Source of the DNA: Paralvinella palmiformis
Lineage: Eukaryota > Annelida > Polychaeta > Terebellida > Alvinellidae
DNA length: 64,000 nt
Direction of reading: 5' to 3'
Assembly: GCA_025642065.1 (NCBI GenBank)
Contig: JAODUP010000571.1
Coordinates: forward strand, 163,501-227,500
Position numbers and translations under genes: made by a program. The stretch's first letter is position 1. Every line of letters starts with the position of its first letter. Below the pieces are notes generated by a model. It did not search any database. It was not told the DNA's origin and saw only the letters and a program-made list of their open reading frames with translations. Of the stretch, positions 23,440-33,833 are shown piece after piece.

Positions 23440-23960
23440 AATCCTTTTATAAGGGAGATGAGATCTCATACTATCTACTCATAAATGGGTTGATACCATC
23501 CTCTCATCTCTTCTAATTATAATATTTAATTGGGAAGAAACTTTGATTGAGAAGGAAGTCAAATTTATAGTTAGTACAAGTAGCTACTCGAACTCCTTTT
23601 CCTTTCTGTTCCTGCGTGGAACAGTTTATAGATTTATATAAGAATACCAACAAAAAACATGGCTGTCCTAATGTTGATTAATAGCAATTTGAGAATTGCT
23701 ATAATTTAGTTTCATTAACATTTTCGCACGGACTTTTTGTTAAAAAAATGCCGAAGATCAACCAGACCGACTTATTCATGTAGCGTCTCCGATTAGCCTC
23801 TGGGGCCGTTTGCCACCAAATCCCTTTCGCCACCGTGCTCATTCGCCTCTAATGGGTGAATGAGTATATTAGCTTCACATAATAGCTGTTAAATGGTATT
23901 TGTGGCAGTTGCTGTTAATTCCGAATCACAATATAAAACAAAACTGTTTCCAAACCACTT
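23440..23960. other. Non-coding interval
   Basis: No gene or clear repeat was seen. Confidence 0.5.
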
Positions 23961-23969
23961 CTATGGCCT

Positions 23970-24190
23970 AGTCACACCCAAATGGGTAAGAGCATGGGAC
24001 TTTCTTACTCATGGTCATGCTGTGCGGGGGGTCAGAGGTTCGAATCCCGGCCGTGACACTATAGCAGGAGGCGTTTTTCATCCAACCAGGCAACTGGCAA
24101 AGTTTTCCCCACCGAATATGCCATATATTGTAAATTCTGAATTTATTTAGAATTAGTCCCCTGTGATGAAGCTGTAAGCTACATACCATA
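23970..24190 (+). repeat. tRNA-derived SINE, family D
   Basis: A tRNA-like head has an A-box-like AAATGGGTAAGAGCATGG and a box B AGAGGTTCGAATCCCGG at 24028-24049, followed by a body with CAACTGGCAAAGTTTTCCCC and a weak AT tail. It is different in body from families A, B and C, and only this copy is seen. Confidence 0.6.
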
Positions 24191-24194
24191 ATTA

Positions 24195-24595
24195 TGCGTC
24201 TCCCTCATTTGAGGTAGCTAAGCCACGTACAATATCTGCCATTTCGGCCATTAGTATAACGTTCCCGTATCAAGTTCGGGTTACAGCTAATCAAATATGA
24301 AGTTGGCAGGTTTTTGTTTCGGCGAAAGTCTGTCTAAAATGATCGCTAAATTAAAAAAAGGCTAGCATCAAAATAGGTAAACATTAACAACGGCAAATAA
24401 AGGTGTATTTACTGACAAAATATAGCGTACCAATGATTTAGCATACAAATACCAAAGCTTATAGTGAACTCTATGGAACACAACCCACCAACGGAGTTCC
24501 GCTAGATGTAGTCGATTCGTAATTTTTCAAATAATCGAAATTGGCAAGAATCTTCTATAACAATGTATATGACGTATACGGATATATTCAGACAT
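24195..24595. other. Non-coding interval
   Basis: No gene was seen. The 3' UTR of the neighbouring minus-strand LINE may extend into it. Confidence 0.4.
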
Positions 24596-24599
24596 ATAT

Positions 24600-26205
24600 T
24601 TAGTAGTAGCCATTTTTCTTCTTCACCCTTCTCCCGTTCTGGGACATATATTATTGACAATAATCTTCCAAAGTCTTCTGTCTTGGGATTTCTTTTCAAG
24701 CTCTCTCCAGCTCTAACCTGTCCTCTTTATGTCCTCTCCACGTATTTCTTGGGTGACCTCTTTTTCTCTTTCCTTGTGGGTTCCATGTTAGGGTCTGCAT
24801 GGTGATAGTTGATGCTGGTTTCCGGACTGTGTGACCAATCCACCCCCCATTGTCTCCTTCTGATCTTATCTCCAGCATTCTGTTGGTATGTTTTCTCCCA
24901 CAAGTCGCTGTTACTGATGATGTTTGGTCAGTTAATTTGGAGGATTCTTCTCGGACAGTTATTAATAAAGATCTGTAATTTCTTGTTGGTGATGTTAGTT
25001 GTCCTCCATGTCTCTGAACCATACAGTAGTACAGACTTCACACTGGAGTTAAACAGGCGTATCCTTCTGTGTAATGACAACACTTTGGAGATCCAGATGT
25101 TTTTGAGCTGTATAAATGTTCCTCTAGTCTTGCCAATCCTTGCCTTAACATCCGCATCTGTACCACCATGTTTATCAATAATACTACCCAGATACGTGAA
25201 GGTCTCTACCTCGTCAATTTCATTTCCTTCCAATTTGACTGGCTCCATGCTGACTGCATTTACCTTGAGGATTTTTATTTTGCATTTATGTATATTTAAG
25301 CCCACCCGTGAAGAGATGGCTGCCAGTTCACTTGTCCTGCATCTGTTAATGGCTACAGTGCTAGGTCGTCTGCAAGGTCCAAGTCTTCAAGTTGCCTATT
25401 TAGTGTCCACTGGATTCCATTTCTTCTCTGCTCTGTGCATATTTTCATAATCCATTCGATGACTAGAAGGAAGAGGATCGGGGACAGCAAGCAACCTTGT
25501 CTAACTGCAGTCTTCACTTCGTTAGTTGTCCACTATGTATTACTCTGCAGCCTGTTCCTTCATAGCTGTTCTTAATCAAGCTTACCAGCTTGGTCGGTAT
25601 GCCGTAATGTCTTAGCAGTTTCCATAGTGTATCCCTGTTTATGCTGTCAAACGCCTTTTCGTAGTCAACAAAGTTGATGTAGAGTGGGGAGTTCCATTCC
25701 AATGATTGCTCTACTATGATGCGTAGTGTTGCAATCTGATCAACGTATGATCTGTTTGGGCGGAATCCAGCTTGTTGATCTCTCGGCCATGGATCCATTT
25801 TACCTTTCATTCTTTCCAAGATTATTCTGTTGAAGATTTTCCAAGGCACTGACAGAAGTGTGATTCCTCTGTAGTTAGAATAGTTGCTGAGGTCTCCTTT
25901 CTTGATGAGTTTTATGAGGTATCTATCTCTCGAGTCTGATGGCACTTCTTCCTTTTCCCAAAATCTCAGTAAAAAGAGGATACAATCGTTTCACAGTCGT
26001 GTCTATGTCTGTCTTGAGTGCTTCTGCTGGGATGCCATCCGGTCCTGTTGCTTTATTGTTCTTCAGGTGCTTTATGGCCCTCCTGATTTCTTCCTTGGTT
26101 GGCTTGTCACCATTGATGGGTAGATTCACTATTGCTGGTTGTATGTCTGGGGGTCCAGTGTGGCAGGTCTATTCATCAGTTCTTCAAAATGTTCAGCCAT
26201 TGATC
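24600..26205 (-). mobile_element. RTE-like non-LTR retrotransposon fragment
   Basis: On the minus strand, in order: KATGPDGIPAEALK (26040-26000), KKGDLSNYSNYRGITLL (25900-25850), RDQQAGFRPNRS, motif A NFVDYEKAFDSINRD at about 25640-25675, then after frame shifts a connection region VETFTYLGSIIDKHGGTDAD (25210-25150), [10 protein letters not shown], and the C-terminal [16 protein letters not shown] (24785-24740). The order is that of RTE-type LINE proteins common in invertebrates; the exact clade is uncertain. At least four frame changes break it, and its upstream end is the inverted-repeat element at 26204. Confidence 0.8.
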
Positions 26206-26512
26206 TGAAAGAAAACTAGACCGAAGTGGCGTTTGATTGGGCCGCCATGATTAAACAGCGCTGACTTCCGGTAGTGGCAAAAAGCGATGTTGAAGCGGGG
26301 GCGCTTAGAGTTTGAACCTATGAATACGGACAATTATTGTGATGTGTGCATTATAAATTTGTGTGTTCAGAGAATCTGTATATTCCTGTCCTATTATATG
26401 TCATCAAATATGTAAAAGTCCGTAGATCTGCTTTCCTTTTTGCCCCGACCGGAAGGTGGGAACTGTTTGCCATCAAATTGAAGGCCGTGTTCGGTCTAGT
26501 TTTCTTTCAGGT
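26204..26512. mobile_element. Small TIR element (MITE-like) abutting the RTE-like LINE
   Basis: The left end GAAAGAAAACTAGACCGAA and the right end TTCGGTCTAGTTTTCTTTC are perfect inverted repeats of 19 bases, extending to about 28 with one mismatch outside (CATTGAT/GTCAATG). The inner parts share the CCGGTAG/CCGACCGGAAG region only weakly. There is no coding capacity. A target duplication is not evident. Confidence 0.7.
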
Positions 26513-26514
26513 CA

Positions 26515-26656
26515 ATGATAGTAACCTATACTAGATATCATTATCGATATAATGACGTATATGACTGATGGCACTATCTGAGGATCGTATCTCAACTCCA
26601 AAGGAATCATGTAGCATCTTCCGTATGTTCAAAACTATGATCCGGACAGTAATATA

Positions 26657-26740
<84 letters not shown>

Positions 26741-27238
26741 TTACAGTTTCATTTAGTAATTAGTATGACTTCCAGTTTTATAATTATCATAGTGTGTGTG
26801 TGCGTGGGTAAGTGCGCGAGCGCGCGCGCGCGTGTGTGTGTGCGTTGATAAACTTAATATATAAAATCGCTAGAATCAATCTGATCTACAATTTTAATAA
26901 GAATGTGTACATTTCGGAGTAAGATGAAAATTTGCGAAGAGTTTACACTGACTGTTTAGAATAAAAAAGGTTTCAATCTTCGTTGTAAAATAATTTTTAA
27001 AAAAAATCCCTTTAAACAGTCCTGTTTCTAAACACCGCTGAGTTAGTCCCGTAGCTAATTCCTTAAAAATTATTTCATCGTGTGTACGTGTGTGTGTGTT
27101 ACATATAATAAAGGTGTGGGCTCAGGTTTTCGTGATATTTATTATCCTTATATAATTATGACCAAACGACCACTACCTAAATAGAAAACAAATTATATAT
27201 ATTAGTACATATATAACGCAGCTATAACTGGAAATAAA

Positions 27239-27288
<50 letters not shown>

Positions 27289-27340
27289 TATCTATTATGA
27301 TAATAAGTCTAATACCCAAATAGCAAAAATAATAGTATTT
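26515..27340. other. Non-coding interval with AT and GA microsatellites
   Basis: It contains (AT)n 26661-26714 directly followed by (GA)n 26715-26740, a (GT)/(GC) alternating tract at 26793-26842, and (AT)n 27240-27281. No gene was seen. Confidence 0.6.
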
Positions 27341-27427
27341 TCACTCAGCCCAAAATAGCACGACTAATTTCGGTTACAAAAAAACCTTTATCAAGTTTAT
27401 GTGTCTAAAGTATTTGAATTGAATTGT

Positions 27428-27743
27428 TTTTTTTTCGTGGAGAATCCCCAGGCTGTCGCTTATTCGGCACAGCCTCTATGTTGAAGTGGTTGAGAAAACA
27501 CCTCCCCCACCACTCACAGGGGAGCAGTACGGAAAGATGGAGCCGAAATACCCCGAGGGTGGTCACTGCCAGAGTGTTTTACGTCCTCAGGGGGTTTTAA
27601 CGTCCCCCTTTATTTTAAATAATTCAGTGGAGATAGCAGCGCCATTTAACGTGGTCAGCCCCCATGATGTAGTGAGCCGAGAAATTAATCTCTGGAAAAG
27701 TTTCGACCTCTTCATGGGATCGAACCTGTGACCGTTGGCACCA
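27428..27743 (-). mobile_element. SINE family B copy lacking most of the tRNA head
   Basis: The same body as 15219-15578, from the tail GGAGAATCCCCAGGCTGTCG to box B GGGATCGAACCTGTGACC. It is cut off in the head and joined at 27744-27790 to a second, short tail piece of the same SINE, giving an incomplete dimer. Confidence 0.85.
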
Positions 27744-27747
27744 AGTT

Positions 27748-27790
27748 TTTCGGGGGAATCCCCAGGCTGTCGCTGATTCGGCACAGCCTA
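27748..27790 (-). repeat. SINE family B, tail fragment
   Basis: GGGGGAATCCCCAGGCTGTC and the following GATTCGGCACAGCCT repeat the tail of the adjacent copy. Confidence 0.7.
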
Positions 27791-28199
27791 ATAAAAAGGT
27801 ATTTACTTTGTCAGCAATAGTTGAAACCAGAATCCAGAAACTGTTAGCCTTTGTAGCCTTTGTCTAGAACGAAGCGCTGTTACTATTATCAAAGCAACTG
27901 TTTTGATTAGAGTAATTGAAAATAAACCAACTTTCCAATTTTTCTTTCATAGCTGTAAAGATACCAAAACACACATATTAATAGTAATTAACTGTGTGTA
28001 CTGAAATCTAACTGTTGTCAGTAATGAATGTTTGTTGCAGCTTCGGTTGAGATCTACTTCAGGAAATATTGCTTTGTTTTAGTAAAGTAATTACTAGGGC
28101 TGAGAATTTTTGTAATTGGGTTTAAGTTGTTTTACTGGAGATGTGTTAACAGAAAACCTATTCAGAGCTCCAGGAGACATTGTTAAATATAACGTTTTC

Positions 28200-28512
28200 T
28201 TACATTTTGCTAGAAACCAAGGAACTAGCTAGATTTTTGTGTTTAGAATAAGGTGTGATGATTCTATATTCATAATCATTCAACACTTCTTTCTGTTGGA
28301 GAATTTTATAATATTTTTTAATTATTCTTGCTGCTATGTTAGCCGTTTTTGAAAATGGTACCACAAATGGGACAACGTCCTCATTTTGTATAGGTTTTAT
28401 AACATCTTCATATCTTTTCTTATTAAGACCTCCCGGTTCTAATGTACCTAGGGTATCTATCCAAAATGTTTCCCGAATTAATCTATTTATCTTGTCTTGG
28501 GTATATGATATA
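28200..28512 (-). pseudogene. Penelope-like C-terminal segment beyond the L2 insertion
   Basis: An open frame of about 104 codons without a start codon ends with TAA at 28200-28202. It begins with RLIRETFWIDTLGTLEPGGL, the segment that follows the GIY-YIG core, and continues with VPFVVPFSKTANIAARIIKK and RIITPYSKHKNLASSLVSSK. It lines up with the Penelope-like element on the far side of the LINE insertion. Confidence 0.75.
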
Positions 28513-29372
28513 ATAATAATAATGTATATTTATAAAGCTTCATAACCAGGTAACCTCGTTCTGAGGCGCTGTACAATAAAGAAAGAGATATTTAACAAAA
28601 TCACTAAATATAAAGAGTACATTAACAATTAAAATATTGTTTGAATAAGAATGTTTTAACATGTTTTTTTATAAACATTTAGTGACTTAGAATTTCTAAT
28701 ATGACTAGGTAATTTATTCCACAATGTCGGTGCAGCAACACTAAAAGCATTCAGTCCATAAGTTTGGAGTTTGTATTTAGGAACGGCAAGGATCAGTTCA
28801 CCAGATGATCTTAGTGTTCGAGTGTTAGCCTTCCCATGAAGAAGTTCTGTCAGATATATCGGTTCTAGACCATTTAACGCCTTGTATGTGATCATAAGTG
28901 TCTTGAATTGGATTCGTTTAATTACTGGAAGCCAGTGAAGCTCCTTCAATATCGGAGTGATGTGATCATATTTCCGACACCCTGTGACTATCCTACCTGC
29001 AATGTTTTGAATCCGTTGCAACCTTTGAAGCAATTTATCAGACAAGCCGAGAAGAAGGGAATTATAGTAATCTAACCGTGATGTAATAAAGGCATGGACC
29101 ACAGAAATAAGTGCATCATGGGTAAGTATGGACTTTAAGTTCCTAATGTTCCGTATGTGAAAATAGGACGCCTTGCAGATACCAGCCACATTGAGTCTCC
29201 ATGTTCAGACGTTGGTCGAAGAGTATATCAAGATTTTTGGCAGAGTCGCTAGGTGAGATCCAATTATTATCAATTTGAAGTTGAACGTCACTAGAGTGTT
29301 TGCTGAAATAGAATGAGGCTAATACAAGTAACTCAGTTTTGTTGCTGTTTAGTTGTAGTTTATTTGTGACCA
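28513..29372 (-). mobile_element. Second L2-like LINE copy inside the Penelope-like element
   Basis: A sister of the LINE at 15690. It has a connection segment (VTNKLQLNSNKTELLVLAS, 29370-29315), a frame shift near 29190, then SRLDYYNSLLLGL, RKYDHITPILKELHWLPV and APTLWNKLPSHIRN to the stop at 28656-28658. The 3' end resembles the other copies (TGTACAGCGCCTCAGAACGA) and finishes in a TTA tail at 28513-28530. Confidence 0.88.
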
Positions 29373-29379
29373 TGTAGTA

Positions 29380-30519
29380 GGTAACTGCTCAATTGGAATT
29401 AAATCATAATCTTCTAGAGATGGTTCGGGCAAGTCTTTATTTATCTGTTTATGTTCTAGAAGATGGGTGAATAACACAGAAGACATCGCTTTCAAATTAA
29501 CCACATATCTGTGGCCATTCATTCTAACACGAAGTTTGCCATTACTCTCGCCTAAATACTGTTTAGAGCAACGTAGACATTCACAGATATATATTATGTT
29601 AGATGAGCTACAGTTTAAATTGCCTATTATTCCATGTGTTTTATTGGTAACCGTACTTGTGATATTGTGACAAGAACACAATATCTCGCATGATCTACAT
29701 CTGCTAATCCCACATGGTTTTGAACACCACTGACTATTTGTAGGATTAGTCGGATTAATACGACGTTGTTGTATTTGTAGTTCACGGACAATTTTACTTT
29801 TAATATGACGTAGCCATCTTTTTGAATAATTCCTTTTGCATAATGAATGAGACAATATCTGTCACACTTCATCAAAATCTGTAATGTTTTAACAAATTCT
29901 AAAATACCGTGAGATTTGAGACCCAGGATTCCTTGAAAGGTATGTTTAGGGTGAAAGGAATCCTTATGCAAGAGTTGATGAGTGTCTGTCGGTTTAAAGA
30001 AGACCTTTGTTAATAATCCATTTTCATTTTCTGGATCTTTAAATATGGTTGTATCCAAGAAATCTATTTTCTGCTTATTTAATGTAGCTTTAAATCTAAT
30101 CGGTGGTTCGTGATTATTTAAATTATCCAAAAATCCTTAAAAAAAGCCTTTTCTCCATGGGGAATAAATATGTCATCTAAATAACGATAGTATGTATGTG
30201 GTTTTAAAGCTGTTTGATATAGGGCCTCCTTCTTAAATTTAGCCATGTATATGTCGGCATAATGAGGAGCCCAATCTCGGCCCATTGAAGTGCCAGGGGC
30301 TTGAATATACCATTGCTCGTTAAAGAGAAAATCGTTATTTTTTAATGATAATTCAATGAGTTGCATTATACCGTCATATAAAGGACCTCGAAATTGAAGT
30401 GTTTCACTCACTGCATTAAGCCCTTTAGCATTGTCAATATTTGTATACATGCTCTAAACATCTAATGTTATAAGCAAGCATCCATCAGGTATGACTAGCT
30501 TTGCAATTTTATCTACAGG
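29380..30519 (-). pseudogene. Penelope-like RT palm, thumb and GIY-YIG endonuclease
   Basis: It carries the palm with motif A TLDV followed by a stop at 30454-30456, the catalytic YRYLDDIF, then the thumb. The endonuclease has the Cys-rich lead KPCGISRCRSCEI, the GIY-like NIIYICECLRCSKQYLGES with its YLG, and the conserved Arg in LRVRMNGHR. Two frameshifts (near 30125 and 29855) separate the pieces. The family cuts DNA with the GIY-YIG nuclease and primes reverse transcription. Confidence 0.83.
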
Positions 30520-30524
30520 TATTT

Positions 30525-30795
30525 TTTATATAATAATAATAATAATAATGTATATTTAATAAAGCGCCCTTACTAGCAGGAGCCATTCAAAGGCGCTGTA
30601 CAAATAATATGTAATATAATAATACCCCAAATAATGTCTGTAAAAACCCTGTAATGATTTAAAAGATAATAATTATTTATCTGTGAAAGCGACCATAAAT
30701 AGGTATGTTTTTAGAAGAGACTTAAAATTTCCAAGAGACGACGAATTTCTAATATTTGCCGGCAACTTATTCCACAAATTGGGGGCTGCAACACT
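30525..30795 (-). mobile_element. L2-like LINE, 3' end copy inside the Penelope-like element
   Basis: This is the reverse complement of the end of the LINE at 16840-17113: AGTGTTGCA..CCCAATTTGTGGAATAAGTTGCC, GAATGGCTCCTGCTAGTAAG, and a (TTA)n tail. It splits the RT between PSYI and the palm. The TTATAT at both edges may be the target duplication but cannot be separated from the tail. Confidence 0.88.
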
Positions 30796-30805
30796 ATATA
30801 AGAAG

Positions 30806-31600
30806 GGTGCTTCATTGCAGGTGGTTTAAGAATACTGTCGATGAAACTTGCAACATTTTTAGATTCACTATTACAGTCAGATACTATAGGTCTACCAGGT
30901 GGCATCTTATCTGGAAAAGTCCAACTGTTAAATGCCTTATGAATTTTGGGAAACATATAGAATCGCCAAGGCCTTGGATTAATTGGCGGTAATAAAAATT
31001 GCAATTGTTTATCTGTGATAACACCAGAATTTCTTAGCCTATTTAATATTTCTGCAACCTTTACTGATGTTTGGGGAAATAAAGGAGTTTTATTTTTTTT
31101 GTAGTGGTGAGTATTATTTAGTTGTCGATAACCTTCAGCTAAATAATCCGTTTTATCCATTATCACTGTTGCTGAACCTTTGTCTGTTTTTTTAAATACT
31201 AAACTCTTATTTGTGCGGATATTTCTGAGGGCTAATGATTCCGACTGGTCTATATTATTTTTTTCCTTCAGAATAGTTAAGCTTTTTATTTCTGATGTGA
31301 AGTTTGAAATACACTGAAGAAGATCTTGGTCTATTACTTTATCAGTTGGGATCCAGTTGGATTTCGACACGAAGTCTTACTGTTTTAATATAGTTGTTAC
31401 GGCAACATTTAAAAAATATTAAAGTTTTACTCAAGTTAAACACTGCATTGGTGATTGGTGTTTTATCAATATCAGGGGTAGGGACAAATGACAAACTGTT
31501 GCTTATTAAATTAATCTCCTTTTCCGAAAGCATATAAGAAGAAAGATTAATTATATTACGATTTTTGTTAGAACAGGGGTCAAATTAACCTTCTGGATCA
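30806..31600 (-). pseudogene. Penelope-like RT, N-terminal part
   Basis: One frame (31533-31342) carries LSEKEINLISNSLSFVPTPD. A shift near 31370 leads to the frame with ALRNIRTNKSLVFKKTDKGS and DSILKPPAMKHPSYI, where the L2-like insertion begins. This is the fingers part of the Penelope RT; the start codon is not certain. Confidence 0.8.
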
Positions 31601-31794
31601 TTTAGTTTAAATAACTTAACCAGTGACGTAACATAGCACTGGTCGTGTCTTCACTCCATTCATTATTATGAATATCACTGGAAGAATGTTCTGCTTGTGG
31701 AAGCAGAGAGGAATAATTAATTTTGGTTACATATATTTTAAATTTAGAAATCTCGCTCGTACCCACGTCATCATTGTCATTTGTGTGTGTGTAT

Positions 31795-31888
31795 ATATGT
31801 GTGTGTGTGTGTGTGTGTGTGAATATCTTCAGTACAAGACATTCTCCTTTATAATATTGCACCAGTTTCAGTATAACTGTAGAAACTG

Positions 31889-31954
<66 letters not shown>

Positions 31955-32500
31955 ACAACCAGACAGATAGACAGAAAGATCGAGATAAAATAAACGGTTC
32001 TCGTATACGAACAACGGAATAAAAAATTGTCATTTTTATAAAAGAAAATACTATTTATTTGACACGCTTTCGACTTCGTTATAAAATCAATGTTATTGCG
32101 TCATGTAATACTGATCAAAGCTAAAAGCCGACACTTGACTCGCTTAACACCTGCTTAACAACAATAAAAAATATCACACCACTACATTAATGACGAAATA
32201 ACAACATGGTTGGTTACAAACGTCAAAATAAACACATTTAAATTTAACATTGCACTGGTCATACAGAAGTTGGATGGCTGGATTCGGTAGAAAAATACAC
32301 AAGAAGCTTACACCACACATAGATACACAGTGCGTCAGTGCGCATGCGCGCGCGCGTGCGTACATGTGTGCGAGCGCATTCCGTTTCTAACTTAATCGAT
32401 CGTAAATCGGGAAATATACAAACATCTCAGCCGGCCTAAAAGATTTACTTCCACGCGACCATGACTCGACGAATAAGACGCCCGCTCGCTCGCTTCCGGT
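31795..32500. other. Non-coding interval with microsatellites, 3' flank of the THEG-like gene
   Basis: It contains (GT)n 31798-31820, a long (AT)n 31894-31952, and a GC-alternating tract at 32341-32360. A minus-strand AATAAA near 32053-32060 could serve the THEG-like gene, about 450 bases after its stop. Confidence 0.5.
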
Positions 32501-32510
32501 CCAGTTTCGC

Positions 32511-32801
32511 CTATCGTTTGATTGGCTGAGCCAGCTCTTGGATGCGGGGCGTACAGACTGACTTGAGAGCGGTCACCTTGACCGAGAAGGCGTTCGGATC
32601 AAACTGAACGTGATCCATGGATGCCCTGACATTGGGTACAGCCAACTCCTCCAGCCGCTGGGATGGGGCCGACTTGCGGGCCGCCTTCGACACCTGCCAG
32701 GGAAGGTTGCGGGGCGCCAGGTAACACTCAGCCAGAGACTTGGGACGGGAGAGCTCCATGCATCTACTCGACGGGGTAGCGGTTCGTGCTCCATCACTGA
32801 C
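32511..32801 (-). CDS. THEG: THEG-like exon 8 (terminal)
   Basis: Acceptor CCCCCTCCCCACAG. Encoded repeats include CMELSRPKSLAECYLAPR, RLEELAVPNVRASM and RIQELAQPIKR, and it stops at 32511-32513. GC content is clearly higher than the surrounding intron and flank. Confidence 0.88.
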   Translation of the reverse strand, partial: VSDGARTATPSSRCMELSRPKSLAECYLAPRNLPWQVSKAARKSAPSQRLEELAVPNVRASMDHVQFDPNAFSVKVTALKSVCTPRIQELAQPIKR

Positions 32802-33793
32802 CTGTGGGGAGGGGGAAATGGCGGGGGTGTGTGTTAATTTGTAGACATTAATCTGACGTCATGACCAAACGGCAGCAACAATTAGCTACCCTTTAGTACA
32901 TATATTCAGTATTATAGAATCAGATTAGATTTATATTAATTATTATAATATGTCTGTCGGCTGACAATAAATAAAGGTTATAAAGATTGACCTCCAGTTG
33001 GCTTGGTACCAAAATATTAAAATCAATTGCTAAACTCTTCCGGTGTTAATTAACATTTTGATGATGATGATGATGATGATTAGTAAGTTATGGTGGTGAT
33101 AGGGATGATGATGGAAATTGTCATAATAAGTTCTTCATGATGACGATGGTGATGATGATGATGATGATTAGGTGATGATGATGATCTATATAGTGACGAT
33201 AGTGATGGCAATGATGATGATGATGATGATTAGTAGGTAATGGTGGTAATGATGATGATGAAAATGATTATAATGACAATGATAATGATGATTATGATGA
33301 TGACGGTAGCGGTGATACTGATGATGATGATGATGATGATGAAGATGATGATGATGATGATAGTTAACGGTGTGGGTGGTGATAAATAATTTGATATTTT
33401 CTATCTATCTACCAACACAACTACCACCGCCACTCCCACCATTAACACCACCCACCACCACTGACACCCAAATACCCTAACACCCAGCCCGACATCACCC
33501 AATTATGACACCTACAGGCCACATAGGCTGCCTAAATGGTCCTTCGGGCCGCTTCTTTGGCGCAGACAATTGATCTAGGTGCTCTGTAGGTGCCACCTTC
33601 AGCGCTGAAAGTGGTATTTCAGTTAGGACGTCTCTATGTAGAGCAAACTCTCTAGGTAGAGCCTTAGGTTTGGCTAACATTTCTAGTACTTTAGATACTC
33701 TACCGGTAGAAGTAGGCTTCTCTACATCCCATATAACGGAAGGACGACCACAGCTAAATACGTGATGTCTTCTGAAATGGTCAGGCACGTGGA

Positions 33794-33833
<40 letters not shown>

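Larger units (their letters stand above)
28200..31790 (-). mobile_element. Penelope-like element (RT + GIY-YIG), defective, with two L2-like insertions
   Basis: In minus orientation, about 31600-30806 encodes the N-terminal RT part (LSEKEINLISNSL, VFKKTDKGSATVIMDKTDY, FYMFPKIHK, PPGRPIVSDC), 30519-30118 the palm (GTSMGRDWAPHYADIYM, catalytic YRYLDDIF near 30172-30195), 30130-29860 the following KPTDTHQLLHKDSFHPKHT region, 29855-29380 the GIY-YIG endonuclease, and 28512-28200 the C-terminus. L2-like copies interrupt it at 30525-30795 and 28513-29372. There is a nonsense codon at 30454-30456 just after motif A Asp, and frameshifts occur near 31372, 30125 and 29855. It is not functional. Confidence 0.88.

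Noticed and set aside
24808..25450. 213-codon plus-strand frame over the RTE-like element
   Set aside because: The complementary strand holds recognisable LINE protein motifs; the plus frame is antisense.
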